Source: Straminergon stramineum | Lineage: Eukaryota > Streptophyta > Bryopsida > Hypnales > Calliergonaceae | Length of the DNA stretch: 64,000 nucleotides | Assembly: GCA_963920665.1 (NCBI GenBank) | Contig: OY987272.1 | Span: forward strand, 11,351,001-11,415,000 | Direction of reading: 5' to 3' | Shown here: piece by piece, positions 11,610 through 22,930 of the stretch | Layout: the number at the start of each line of letters is the position of its first letter | Numbering within the stretch: position 1 is the stretch's first letter | The notes under the pieces: model-generated | What the model was told of the DNA's origin: nothing | What the model saw: only the letters and a program-made list of their open reading frames with translations | Database searches by the model: none | Made by a program: the position numbers and the translations under genes

Positions 11610-14609
11610 ATAGTCTTTAAGGGTTTAAATGAACATGTACACTAACCAATATTTTAAAAATTCTTTCTAAAATTTATTGTAGATGGAATATTGTAATTTT
11701 CACAAGAATTTATTTTCTTTGAGTTCAAAATACTAAGTTCTAATTATAGTGATCTCTAAAGGTTTTTCTTTTACTTAATATTTATTGAAGTCATTTTTGA
11801 AGGCTTAGTGTTTTAACTTTTAACTAAAATATTTTGATTTTTGGTTAGAAATATGTACACACCTTGAACTATGGAATATTTGCAAAGGAAAGTTCAAAAA
11901 ATCTATAAATTACAAATGTAAGAGAACTAGCACAAGGATCTATAAATATTTAGATGGATAAAGGAAAAAAAATTTATGTATACTGATGAGGCAAGACACA
12001 CGGTTTTTTCTCTATACAAAAAAAATTGATAAAATAACTTCCCAAAAATTTCTAGATCTATTTTTACAATGATCTATGCAAAACTTATCCTACATGTAAG
12101 GTATACCAATAGGCAATAGATACATTACTCAAAGTATTAAGGTAGGAAGGTCCATATAGAGTCTAGACCCTAAAAGCATCTTTTAATGCATAGGTACATT
12201 TTGCTTTCTCAATGCACCATCAATGTAAAAATAATATACATTTTAGGAGGTGAATGCTTTTAGTGACCATTGAGTTTCAAGTTCAAAAATTTGTAACTAA
12301 TTCCATGAAGATCCAAAAAAAATATGAAACAAATTCAATTAAATGCCAATCCATTTTTCTTTCAAGTACAATTTATTGAAACATATTTCAAGAAGTCAAT
12401 CTCTCCCAAATTGCAAATCAACTTTTAAATGGTCACTCTATGGACCTCTCTCCTCACCTTGCTTCCAATAGATTGTGAGAATAAATGCAATAATAATACA
12501 ATTCTACAATACTATATTTCATTTATTTAAATATTTATATTTAATCTTCAAGTTTATAATAATCATTCTTATAATATTTTCAGATTTTATTTTCCATAAT
12601 AAACTCAAGATCTCTCAGCATAGTCACTCTATTTTCAAATTAGTGTTTAAAGTTTTTTCCACATAAAAAATCAAACTGAAATTCAAATAGGCGATTCAAG
12701 CATTGTCAATTCAAGCAATTGTTTTTCCACATTGGAAGCCCACAAGATAACTCAAATCTACATGGTACCATGGATCATTCGTGTTGGGGCTAACATCCTC
12801 TACATTAAATTAATACTAATTGGAAATGGAGAAACTACAATATTATATGGTGATTACTCGATTAATTTACCATGTTAGCTTTAACAAGGTTCTCAATGCA
12901 AATGTAGCACTTGGCCCTAACAACCTTGTAAAACTAACCATCTAATACATAAAATATTGAAAAAAACATGGATTTCAACATGGTTTTCTTCTAGTGCAAA
13001 TTCAATCATAACCACACTACAAAACAACAACAATGGTCACATTCATTAACATGGTATGTTTCAAACGGCCTAAATTTTGGCATATTCAATGATAGATATT
13101 CCCTTGAATTTGATAAAATACCAAATACAACAAACTATGTCTGGAAAGGTGAACCACTTATAGTTCTTACAACCTATGCTAGGGGCATTACACATGTTCC
13201 ATCCATTCAAGTATTACATGAAAAACTTAAACTAATTGAATCATCAATTAAGCATATATAAAATAACATTAATAACATCGCAATCATATATTCAATGTAC
13301 ATATCCTTCCACAAGAGAAAACCTCTATCCCACATTTAAGGATCTTCTTTAAATCTCATATTTATCAAAAAACGTTAACCTTCTCACTAATTGTTCTTCC
13401 TTTTTAATACTCCAAAACATATACAACATTCATTCCACATCTCTAAGCTCCACTTCAAAAGGAATTTCCGTGAGGTTTGCCTATTACATAGTATAGAGTC
13501 TCCCATCTATTGAAGATATATTATCCTAGTGTAACACTTGCTATTCAAATGAATTTCAAGTAGGAGCTAAGATGAATAGAATTTTAATTTATGCCAACCT
13601 CAAAAGTGGGATGGAATTTTTTTTCTTTTGGCATTTGAATGCACACATAAAGTTTGAAAACTACTAAACTTAGTTACCAAGGTTGGCAAAAATTAACCAA
13701 AAAAAACAAAAGTTGAATTTTATTTGAAATTATTCTAAGAAGGAGCCCATAAAAAAATAATTAATGTTGCAAATACCAAATTATCACAAAATAGGCCACG
13801 TGCAAATTTTAGAATTACTAACATATAAGTCTCAAAATGGGCTAAATGGTCCACATGCAATTCTAATAATAATACAATTCAATGAGGGTTGGTTCCTACC
13901 TTAGAAGACTTTGCATATCCCCACCTCCTACTATAAAAACAACGAATGAAGAATTGCTTCTCTATTCACTATAGAGATATCCTAAGTCATTTATTGGACA
14001 ATTTTAATCCTCAATGTCGTTTTAGGTTTAAGATTCAAATGCATGTGCTTGAAATCTTTTCAACATTGTTGCACCAATGGTACAAAAACTCTTTGATATG
14101 GTACAACTCTTCAATATCACATAGATGAGAAATTACATGAGTATCAAAAGTGAACTAGTTTTATTGGTAGCACTACCCAAACTTGAACAGACTGTTACCT
14201 ACATGAAACAATAGAATAAACATGGTCAATTTTAAAAATCCAACTGATCACTTAGTAGCTTTAAGATAGAGACCTAAATAATTCTAAGAAGTAAACCATT
14301 CATAGCCAAAACCACCCCTAAGAAAATTAAATGATAAGCACCCCCAAATACCAGCAACAATACTACTATGAATAATGACCTCACAAATTTGAAAATGAAT
14401 GGATATACATTGTCAATTGTGTAAGAAGCCAAATATGATCAACACAAAGTACTTCCAACTTTAACCTTGAAACAAATGGGTGGGTCACCAAGGAAATTAT
14501 CTGTTTTGATACTGTATGAATCATTTTCTAAAAAAATCCAAGAGCATTTATTGGAAGTCAATTTACTTGTGTAAACCTCTTTTTGCACAAAATTCCAATA
14601 TTTGACATC
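11610..14609. other. AT-rich intergenic DNA, no gene seen
   Basis: Extremely AT-rich, with frequent homopolymers. No exon, RNA gene or clear repeat could be supported. Confidence 0.5.
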
Positions 14610-14862
14610 TACACTAAATAGTGAAATTAGGTTGCCTTAACAATTAGGTTGCCTTACCTCAAGAAAGTTACTTTACAAGCCATCAAAGTCAACAAAAATT
14701 TCTAAATATATTTTCATTTATACACATAAAGATTCATGAGTCCCAATTACAACATAATCTAATTTAAAAGTAGTACATTTTTGTAGAGTAATAGTAAATA
14801 TTTATATAGGGTCAAATGTCAAGAAATTAGTGTGGGGCAACCTAATTTCACTATTTAGTGTA
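14610..14862. mobile_element. Small MITE with perfect 27-bp inverted repeats, CACTA-like ends
   Basis: The 27 bases at 14610-14636 are repeated exactly in inverted orientation at 14836-14862. If the outer TA on each side is target sequence, the element starts CACTAAATAGTGAAATTAGG and ends with TAGTG, the terminal signature of CACTA (En/Spm) elements. The CACTAAATAGTG end is itself nearly palindromic. A short direct repeat (aattaggttgcctta) lies just inside the left end. It is about 250 bp and non-coding. No clean 3-bp target duplication is visible, so the superfamily is tentative. Confidence 0.65.
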
Positions 14863-15720
14863 TACATTTGTTTTATATAGAAGGATTCTCTATCATCCAT
14901 TAGACACTTATTGTTGGCCGCATTGTTATAGGGTTTAAAGCTTGCAAGGTTGGTGGCATGCCAGCCGAATCGAGTAGTACTGGGTGCATAGCAATTGTTG
15001 TGGACTTATTGTTGTCCTATCACTCTACAATCAGTTTAAATTTTGCATTCCATTAATCATCAATGTTCTCCTCTTGAAAGGATCCAACACTTGAAGATGG
15101 AATCATGAAAATTATTGGAATCAAATACCATTATAGTAGAACCACCCATGACCAACCACTTAAGGAATTTGTGCATGGTCCGGAACTGTAAAAGGCAATT
15201 TTAATTTACAGACCTGTGGACAGATAGAAATCATGGGCATTGCCAAAGTTTCGTAATTTTTTTTCTTAAATTAAAATTGTTATAAATTTTAGAAGCCAAA
15301 AGTTGGCTTGCTCCCATCCCCAATATATGGATTCATCCATCACTGTCATCTAAATACTAATTGGGCTCTCAAAACGAAGCAGATGTGTCATTACAGTGAT
15401 GGCTAGAAGATTGTGGGAAACTGGATACATCATGGTTACATGTCAGTCATCTCTTTGTTGAATTTCCCATTACCTATGTATTGACCATGGGTTCTGGCTG
15501 GTAATGGGCGGTTCTACCATACTGCACAAATTATTCATACTACAATCACTGTTTCTCTTACTATTCTGACCTGAAGTTTTTGCATATCTGGTTATGGAAC
15601 ATTAACCTAGGCTTCACGAAGAAACCCTGAAAATCTTGACTGCTTCCTGAAGATGCCTAATTTCTAGTTATGACACACTGACTGACTTCCCTTAGTTTTC
15701 AGTAAGGATATGCTTAGTTG
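14863..15720. other. Intergenic DNA, no gene seen
   Basis: No coding exon or repeat could be supported here. Confidence 0.45.
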
Positions 15721-16290
15721 GATATCAAGTTTTCTAGCAACATAGCGATCCTTTCTAAACCCTAAATCCTAAAACCCTACTGAGTACTGACATGCCCCAG
15801 AAGCAAATCCTCCCAGAATCTCGAAAAACAAAATGAAGAGTGCAAAATCCCACCCCGTTTTACTCACGATTCAACATTTCAGATGAAGTCCCATTGGCCA
15901 GCTATACGAATATGCAGGAGAAGCAGGATCCAATCGATGGATCCAGTTCCCTGTCAACCCTGTCGCCCCTAATTCCATAGCAAACACAAATCGCCAGCAG
16001 AAGCTCCATAATCCAGGGGAGAGACGGTGGCGGAAGACGTACCGATGCAAAATGGAAAGCGATGCTGTGAAGGGGTTCACCTATGCCGTCCGGAAGCAGA
16101 TCCGAGAGTGAAAGAGGGAGTGTGCGAGAGAGATTCAGACGCAGGCTAGCTGTTGGATGGAGTGACGGAGGAGTAGGATTCAACCGGTATGGCACAGGGG
16201 ATCCTCCCTCCCATATAGCCCGTAGCTTGAATCGACGCAGTCTTGCATAGGAAATGGGTGGATATATCATCCAGGATAAGCTACGATATC
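15721..16290. other. Unassigned GC-richer island
   Basis: A compositional island in AT-rich DNA. On the plus strand it opens with aaaccctaaatcctaaaacc, a telo-box-like motif common in plant 5' leaders. It holds overlapping open frames on the minus strand (15871-16080 and 15902-16270) and a 22-codon plus frame beginning MQEKQDPIDG near 15912. On the minus strand a cgg/gtacgt donor-like site lies near 16050. It could be an orphaned 5' exon or promoter of a lost gene. I do not recognise a protein. Confidence 0.3.
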
Positions 16291-16510
16291 AAGGTGTGGC
16301 TGCCAAGTACATCAAGCTGAAGTTTTGCAACTTTGTGGATCGGTTCACAGAAATTGTCGTTATAACCTTCCTGTCCACTTCACCCATTCCAATGTGAGTG
16401 GAATGAGAAATAATCAAAGTTACTTGGAACTCCAGAAGAGTGTCTCCAAACTGAAAATCCCTTCCTCCTACCTCGGTTTCCCAGCCACCCCAGTGCAATT
16501 TGATAGCCCT

Positions 16511-17031
16511 TCAATACCCGAAGCGCTTCATAAGCACGGGCACAAGCACATTGACAACCCCGCCGACAACAGAACCGCAAATTACTTTCGGCATATTAGA
16601 GGTGGATTTGAAAGGCGCGAGTTGTTTCTGCATTTCGAGCGCAAACGCCTTCATCAACTCCGCATCCATGTCGCCGTAGTCGTTCGGAACACCCTTCAAC
16701 TCCTCCTCATTGAAGAAGGTCTTCATGGTGTGGTAGCCTCGCACAGATAACCCCTGGCAAGTCCACACACTGGCCGCGCAATCCACGGCGCTGATTTTCA
16801 CTCCCGCTTGTCGAACTTCCTCATCGGCGCCCTGTTGCTCCCACGTGGGGGAGAGTCCAGTCCATAAACCAAGCCGCGAAAAGTAGACCAGTCGGCGTAG
16901 AATTCGATGAACCACAAGCTGTTGTCGGAGTTCACATTCTCCTCGAAAGTGGTGTCGGTGAGGAGCACCACTTCTGCAGTTGCAGTGAGCGCGAGCAGGA
17001 GCAGCGCGAGGGTCACGGGAATCCACGACAT
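16511..17031 (-). pseudogene. PDIL5-1-like thioredoxin-fold gene, copy 1, broken at the active site
   Basis: Copy 1 of the tandem array. The first frame starts at 17031 with a signal peptide (MSWIPVTLALLLLALTATAE) followed by VVLLTDTTFEENVN and a thioredoxin beta strand ending FYADW. The next codons should encode the CPWS motif; instead about 32 unrelated bases replace about 18, a net gain of 14 bases, which removes the motif and shifts the frame. The rest of the domain continues in another frame to a stop at 16511-16513: SPTWEQQGADEEVRQAG, AVDCAASVWTC, and a C-terminal tail ending LMKRFGY. The stretch is too short to be a normal intron. The 5' leader matches copy 2 closely, so the break looks younger than the duplication. 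Confidence 0.85.
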
Positions 17032-17205
17032 CTTGTATTGGCTTGCACGGGAACGAGAAGCTCGCGCTCGATGTGTCTAGCTAAACAAGCAAAGGAAACA
17101 AACGTAGTCTACGCTTCAGAAAACGATACCCGGTTTAGCGACGGTTAAGCTTATCGATCATTGCCAGCCGCAAGAGCTCCAGATCTGGACATGTCCGAAA
17201 TTGAT

Positions 17206-18125
17206 TTAATCCCTCAAGCACTAAGAAGACACAATGTGGCCTCTTCAAGTTTTCAATAGCAAATTCTCGGTAGGGTGAAACAAATCTCAGTGTTTTGTAA
17301 AGTAGGATCTTGTAAAGTAACAAGTTGACATACTTGTTGCATTTTTTCAATTTTTTCAATTTAGATGTGAGAAGAATTTGAAATTTTATTTAGGAAATGT
17401 AGTCTAATAGGCAAAGGGAGCAAACATAATTTTTGTTTTCCAATGAAGGGAATAGTAGGGATGGAAAAAAACATTTTCTTGGACATTTCTAGTCTTTGTT
17501 TTGTACAAACAAATTGGGTCTAGAATTTTTTTTTAAATTTGTATTTTTGACAATTTTAAAAATACAAGGTTCAATTTGGTTTAATTAAGAATAAAAAATA
17601 ATTAGAATTATGAAAAGACATTTTTGAAGATGTTTCAAAAATATGCTAATTACATCCATTGTTAAATTTCAAAAATTGATGCATATATAAATTTTTAAAA
17701 TTTTTGTAGGATCCAATTTGGTTAGTTTTTTGTTTGTACTCCTTTTGTTTGAAAATGTATAAAAATTTGAGAAAGTTTTTTATATCTCATTTTTGAAAAT
17801 TGAAAAATACTACATTTGCCTTTGATTCCAATACAATTTTTTTGGGGGGAGAATACAATAACATTATTCAACTTCTTACAATTTTTCTTCCCTCAAATCT
17901 GAATTTTTTGCATATACAGTTGATCATTCAAAGTTGTTATAATCTAAAATCCAAGGGTCAATATTTTCCAAAATTAATTCCATTCATATTAGGCCAGGTA
18001 GTCTTTACTTTTGTATGGTTAAAATGAAAAATTTCAAGTACATCCATGTGCAAGAAAATATCCAAGTGAGACAATTCATTGAAAACCTCCATTGTTAAAA
18101 ATGTTGTTAGACCTTGAATGGTTAA
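17206..18125. mobile_element. TTAA-flanked piggyBac-like MITE inserted upstream of copy 1
   Basis: Copy 1 of the PDI-like array has 912 extra bases (17210-18121) that copy 2 lacks. Copy 2 reads continuously through gacatgtccggagtcgattt then aaggcaggaatgtgagtcct at about 21561-21600. Copy 1 has the matching left part up to TTAA at 17206-17209 and resumes from a second TTAA at 18122-18125. The single TTAA in the empty site (21579-21582) is therefore duplicated. The ends are imperfect inverted repeats: TCCCTCAAGCACTAAGAAG versus CCATTCAAGGTCTAACAAC. No transposase is encoded. TTAA duplication is characteristic of the piggyBac superfamily. Confidence 0.7.
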
Positions 18126-18400
18126 GGCTTGAATGTGAGTCCTTAATAGATTTGCAAAGTTCGGAGGTGTAGCAAAAATTGAATTGCACACAGATGTATT
18201 GAAGCTAGAGACCTAGATGTTCAGATGAGAAACAAAGATGAAGAGCACACTAGTGAACAATGAGTCCGGGAATTGGAAAACTTGCCAAGTCTTGTATCTT
18301 TCTCTAATTCAGCACTTGAGGTTGTATTATTGTTTGTGACCAAAAGTGTCCTCACATAGTTTGGAAGTCTAATTTGAAGTATTATAGCTTTTGCATCCGA
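18126..18400 (-). repeat. Upstream flank of PDI-like copy 1, duplicated at copy 2
   Basis: This segment aligns with 21583-21780 upstream of copy 2. Shared stretches include gaatgtgagtcctta, agttcggaggtgt, gagaaacaa, gaagagcacact and gggaattggaaaacttg. It is non-coding and marks the extent of the tandem duplication. Confidence 0.75.
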
Positions 18401-19304
18401 TGTCAAAATTCAATAAAACTTGTAGGAAAATCTAAGCTCTTTGTTCTAATTTGGGTGGAAAAAGATTAAGAAGAATTCAATATGTACTATTTTTTCGAAA
18501 GCTCTTCCAAGTTCATAAGTTCAATTTCGAGTTTGCCAAACTATATTTTGATGGCTGCAACTTCGGGGGCTTATATATCCTTCATCCAATGTTCATTTTC
18601 AATCAAATTTGTTGACTTATATTTCCCTTGAAGTCTTACTAGTTATTGTGGTAAAATTCTCATGTCAATCCAAGTCGTTTTGAATGTTTGGGAGCAAGTC
18701 GAAGTTCAAAATCCGGACATTATTGGATTGTAGTGAACTTCAGTTGCTTGTTTCTTCTTCATACAATGGCCATTTTCAATAAATGATTTTGAAAAATTTA
18801 TACTTACTAGTTTGGTTTGTATGGTAAAAATTTCATAGGAATTCCAATATTTATGAGTGATTGAAAAGCATCTTACTAGAAGGAGGTTTAACCTTAGATG
18901 TGTTTCTTCCAACTTTTCTTGATATTTTTTGACATTTCAAAACCATTTTGCAAACACAATGAGTCAATTGAATGATATTTTCTTTCACCAATGTGTTTGT
19001 ATGATGGTTTGGAAGCTCTTTATAGTTTGAAGTTTTTTCATTTGAGTAAGTTTAGAAATGAAATTTCACCTCCAAATATGTTTCTAGGAAAATTTCAGCA
19101 ATCTTTTTCAATACTAATGAAAACATTATAATCTTGCAATCTATGTGGCCAAATAACTCCAAAATTGATTCCTATCATCTACAACATGTACACTACAAGA
19201 TTGTGTGGTTTAGATTTGTATATCTTAGTGACATTTAGACCTATAAAACTTCAAAAGCAATGATGTTTTTAAACCCCAAAAGGCCTTGAGCATTTAGGGG
19301 TTAA
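18395..19304. repeat. Degenerate ~180-bp repeats ending in a TTAA-type element end
   Basis: The motif atccgatgtcaaaattcaat at 18395 recurs in degenerate form at 18584 (atccaatgttcattttcaat) and 18761 (atacaatggccattttcaat), a spacing of about 180 bp. The block ends with catttaggggTTAA at 19301-19304, the same type of end as the TTAA elements. The sequence just before it (aatctatgtggcc onward) is related to the ends of the elements at 44.5 and 48.1 kb. No matching left end was found. It lies between the two duplicated flank modules of copy 1, so it is probably inserted DNA. Confidence 0.5.
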
Positions 19305-19609
19305 TTCTGTAATGTCCTTGCCGATAGATGATATAGAATCCCTCTATGTAAGACAGATTGAATTGCAAATGTTCATTCTTGGAATCTTGAATGAAAGACC
19401 CTGCTATCATTATGTTCAGCTAGCATTAGAGCAAACCCCGTCATTTTTCATTCCAAAGCTCTAGACTTGTGTCACTTCTCATTGAAAATGATCTAATATT
19501 AGTATCCAAGTCGACCCCATGTTTTATCCTTTGACTTTTTTCACTCACCTCACCTTTTGTCGCTATTTTAGGAAAAAGGAAAAGCAACGGAGTTTGCAGT
19601 AGTGTAGTG

Positions 19610-19905
19610 AGTTATTCACTGCAAGCTTGATTTGCAAAGTTGGATACTGGAACAAGGTTGCACACAGTTGTAATGAAGGTAGTACTACAGAAAATCCAGA
19701 AGTGCAGACAAAACACAAAGATGAAGAGTACAAAGAGCGGGCAGTCGGGAGCGTGGAAAGTTATGTACGAATAGATTTGATTACGACAGTCGGTAAGCGG
19801 AGTGGCGTCGGAAGGGGTGTATTATTCAACGTTTGCGTTGTTGACTTCGGTGCTCTGCTTGACTTACAAGGCACTTGCAGGACTTGGAATTGGTTGGACG
19901 GCTTT
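19610..19905. repeat. Non-coding module shared with 26453-26758
   Basis: About 300 bp aligned with 26453-26758, including gagcttgatttgcaaac/g, aaacacaaagatgaagag, gtcggaaggggtgtattatt, and gacttggaattggttggacgg. A shorter match lies at about 22230-22320 upstream of copy 2. The module sits at a similar far-upstream position in each unit of the PDI-like array. It has no consistent open frame across copies, so it is probably a conserved duplicated flank. Confidence 0.7.
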
Positions 19906-19994
19906 TTGACGGACACATGAAAGATTGAAAGGCATGCAGAAGGGGGAAGAAAGTGGGACACGGGAATTCTCCCAAACGTCTTCAGTTCTATAAT

Positions 19995-19997
<3 letters not shown>

Positions 19998-20029
<32 letters not shown>
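19998..20029. repeat. (AT)n microsatellite
   Basis: About 16 uninterrupted AT units. Confidence 0.95.
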
Positions 20030-20032
<3 letters not shown>

Positions 20033-20149
20033 CATTCGGGACAAAACATTAAAATCCCCTACCGATGGGATGGACGGGAAAATGCTGCAAATCCACTACA
20101 ATATCAAGGCAGCACTGCTGATTTCCACACACGGAGATGTGAAATATAT

Positions 20150-20890
20150 AACCTTCTTGTCCACTTCAACCATTCTAATGGGGTTCCAAGGTGATCACTG
20201 CACTCGTAAGTGGAATGAGATACAACCAAAGTTACTTAGAACTCCAGGACTGTGTCCAAACTTAAAAAATTTAAAGGTTTCCCTTTAGTTAATTAATCCT
20301 ACCTCGGCTTCCCAGCCACCCCAGTGCCATTTGATAGCCCTTCAAAAGTTGAAGAGCTTCGAAAGCATACAACGTACGTCCATTTCGTTAAATTGACGAT
20401 ATTCCACAAACCAAAAATTGTGACATATATCTTCACAAAGGTCGAATTTCAGATATAACGAAATTACCGACAGAAAACCATAAATTGTGGCACGCATATT
20501 AGCAAGAAATGCTCACAATCATACCCAAAAGCTACATAATGTGAAAGGAGATCGATACACCTAATACGCATTCAAAGCGGTACGCTGCTTGAATTCCAAT
20601 TGTGCCTACCTAAATCCCTTGGGATTGCACGTCGATTTGCCAGCCATTGGAAAGCCCAAGCTAGAGCTTCAAAGCATACCGACAGAAAAACCGCAAATTA
20701 ATTGCGGCTTATTAATTAGCAAGGAACGCTCACAATTATCCCGAAGATCGAGCAGCTACATACCAGGAGATCGGACGATACAGTACGCATTCAAAGCCTT
20801 TCTCTGTTTCCAAATCACGAAGTCGGCCGGCTCCCATCCATCCCTTTTCCCCAACTCAATTTCCTAGCCTCCCCCAGGGCCAATTGAGAA
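20150..20890 (-). repeat. Truncated 3' flanks of array units, repeated
   Basis: 20150-20360 aligns with 16340-16530 downstream of copy 1; shared text includes cttcccagccaccccagtgc and atttgatagcccttcaa. At 20480-20800 a second and third partial copy of the same 3' flank follow, with cgacagaaaaaccgcaaatt, gctacataccaggagatcgg and cagtacgcattcaaagcc, which also occur at about 25190-25270 downstream of copy 3. The pattern indicates at least one further array unit lost except for its 3' end. Confidence 0.7.
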
Positions 20891-20894
20891 CCCT

Positions 20895-21407
20895 TCAAAA
20901 CCCAAAGAGCTTCAAAACCATACCGACAGAGAACCGCGGCGCTTCCTCTTTCGCGGAATTCACTCCGGCAGTAGCTGCAGTGATTTTGAGAGGCGCCATC
21001 TGGGCCTGCATCTCGAGCGCGTACGCCTTCATCGACTCCACATCCCTCTCACCGTGGTATTCGCCGAAGACACGCTCATCAACCTTGAACTTCTCTCCAT
21101 TGCTGAAGAAACTCATGCTGGGGTAGCTTTGAATGCGAGCCCTAACGCAAGTCTCCCTACTGGCCACGCAATCCACGGCGCCGATTTTCACTCCCGCTTG
21201 TCGAACTTTCTCGTCGGTACCCAGCTGCTCCCAGGCGGGGGCCAACTTCTGACTCCACGGACACCAGTTGGCATAGAAATTGATGAACCATAAGCTGTCG
21301 TCGCAGTTCACTTTCTCCTCGAAAGTGCTGTCGGTGAGGAGCACCACTTCTGCAGTTGCGGTGAAAGCGAGCAGGAGCAGCGCGAGGGTCACGAGACTCC
21401 ACGACAT
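20895..21407 (-). CDS. PDIL5-1-like ER thioredoxin-fold protein, copy 2, CPWS active site
   Basis: Single-exon gene of 170 residues. The ATG at 21407 is chosen because it directly precedes the signal peptide (MSWSLVTLALLLLAFTATAE); an upstream in-frame extension to 21482 is conserved with the other copies but looks like a duplicated 5' leader. The mature part starts VVLLTDSTFEEK. One thioredoxin fold has FYANWCPWSQKLAPAWEQL with CPWS at 49-52, AVDC at 77-80, a second Cys at 87, and cis-Pro in SYPSM at 96, then a GERDVESMKAYALEMQ helix. The order matches plant PDIL5-1, a small ER protein of about 145 residues. The resolving Cys is Ser, so classical disulfide oxidation is unlikely; mixed-disulfide holding or isomerisation is possible. 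It has no KDEL and ends MVLKLFGF. No lesion seen. Confidence 0.85.
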   Translation of the reverse strand: MSWSLVTLALLLLAFTATAEVVLLTDSTFEEKVNCDDSLWFINFYANWCPWSQKLAPAWEQLGTDEKVRQAGVKIGAVDCVASRETCVRARIQSYPSMSFFSNGEKFKVDERVFGEYHGERDVESMKAYALEMQAQMAPLKITAATAGVNSAKEEAPRFSVGMVLKLFGF

Positions 21408-21539
21408 CTTGGCTTGCACGGGAACGAGAAGCTCGCGCTCGATGTGTCTATCTAGGCCTGCTAAACAAGCAAAAGGAAACAAAAGTACGCTTCAGAAAAC
21501 GATACCCAGTTTAGCAACGGTTGAGCTTATCGATCAATG

Positions 21540-22330
21540 CTAGCAAGAGTCCTAGATCTGGACATGTCCGGAGTCGATTTAAGGCAGGAATGTGAGTCCT
21601 TACTATATTTTCAGAGTTCGGAGGTGTGGCGAAGGTTGAATTGCACACTGATGTACTGGAGCTGGAGAACCAGCTAGACGTGCAGACGAGAAACAAGGAC
21701 GAAGAGCACACTGGTGAACGACCCGATCTGGGAATTGGAAAACTTGCTAAGTCTTATATCTTTCTCTAATGCAGTGGGGCTGTGATGAGCATCGCCACCG
21801 GCCGCGCCACTAGGCCTCGGCAACGCCACTTTTGTCTTGCCTGCTCAGTTGGAGAAAAATAGTTCCACACCAGTACCCAGTCAAGTTAAAAGTTGTGCCG
21901 TTCTTCCAGTCACTCCGCAATTTTTTTTACATTCACGCCAACCTGGTCAATTTTGAGAGGAAGGGGAAGGACTATAACGAGAATTTGGAGGAGTTATTGG
22001 TGCGGAGCATCGGGTCTTGAGTGCACCGCCACATTTCTGGAAGCAATAAGTAATTCGACACTTGTTCATGCCGTGGTCCAATTTTGCTGAACTGGTGGCG
22101 ATGCGCTTACTGTTTGTGCCCTTGAAAAGAAAGGAACTAAGAAAGCTTGTTGTACGTACTGTGGCGATGTGCGAGTGGCCGTTTGCAGACAGTCGGGGAG
22201 GTGGAGCCGGCCGGGAGGTGAGCAGATAAAGTGAATTAGAGCTGAAATGTGTTGACGTTGGTGCCTTGGTGGCCGACTTGACTCCCGGGACACTTGCAGG
22301 ATTTGGCGCCAGTGATTTCTAGAGTTCATT
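21540..22330 (-). repeat. Upstream flank of copy 2 with the empty insertion site
   Basis: Paralogous to 17160-17209 plus 18126-18400 of copy 1. It holds the single TTAA (21579-21582) where copy 1 carries the 912-bp element. Beyond about 21780 the two copies diverge. A remnant of the 19610-19905 module is visible near 22230-22320 (gacacttgcaggatttgg). Confidence 0.65.
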
Positions 22331-22499
22331 TTTTCATAATTTCAGAGTACGAAACGTACTTTCTCGATTATTTGGGAGTTTTATTATCAACTGTGGAGAG
22401 TCTACAGCTGCACTCTTGTTACCACTTACCACCAAGCCAGAGCAGATGACACGATCGGAAGCAGAGTATACAATCGTGAAGGGAACTACTCACTCAGTA

Positions 22500-22930
22500 T
22501 ACCCATTGAAAAGATACTGTTGTAGTACTTTTTGTAGTACTTTTTGTAGTACTGCAACAATATACTTTCAATATCGGACTGAGACCCCATTGAAACAATA
22601 TTGCAACACTATTGAAGCAATGGGGGTTACTTTCCTGATGGAACTACAAGATGCCAATAACCAACTGAAGTAATAGTAACCCCTAAGGCCTCCAAAGTCC
22701 ATTTCTTTGAACATGAACATAATAGAAAGTATGTACGGAGTACTATATAAGGAGAACTTCTCTTAGTGCATGGTGTCGAGACTATGCACTAAGAGAGGTT
22801 TATGCATTTAGAGAGGCACATTTAGCTTTCCATCTTGAATCACAACATGTCCACCACAACTCCACCTACTATCTACAAACTTTCTTGTTGCATATTATGC
22901 ACTAATTAAGAGAGGGTGCACTAAGAGAGA
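22500..22930. repeat. Short tandem and inverted repeats
   Basis: Three copies of tgtagtactttt occur near 22512-22550. Further on, tctcttagtgcat (about 22760) pairs with atgcactaagagagg (about 22785), and a third cactaagagaga lies at about 22920. No gene is visible. Confidence 0.5.

Noticed and set aside
18395..18900. Possible decayed leucine-rich repeats (GC-N-FGGL-like codons)
   Set aside because: The spacing is about 180 bp, not a multiple of the 72-bp LRR unit, and no consistent frame exists. A degenerate repeat explains it better.
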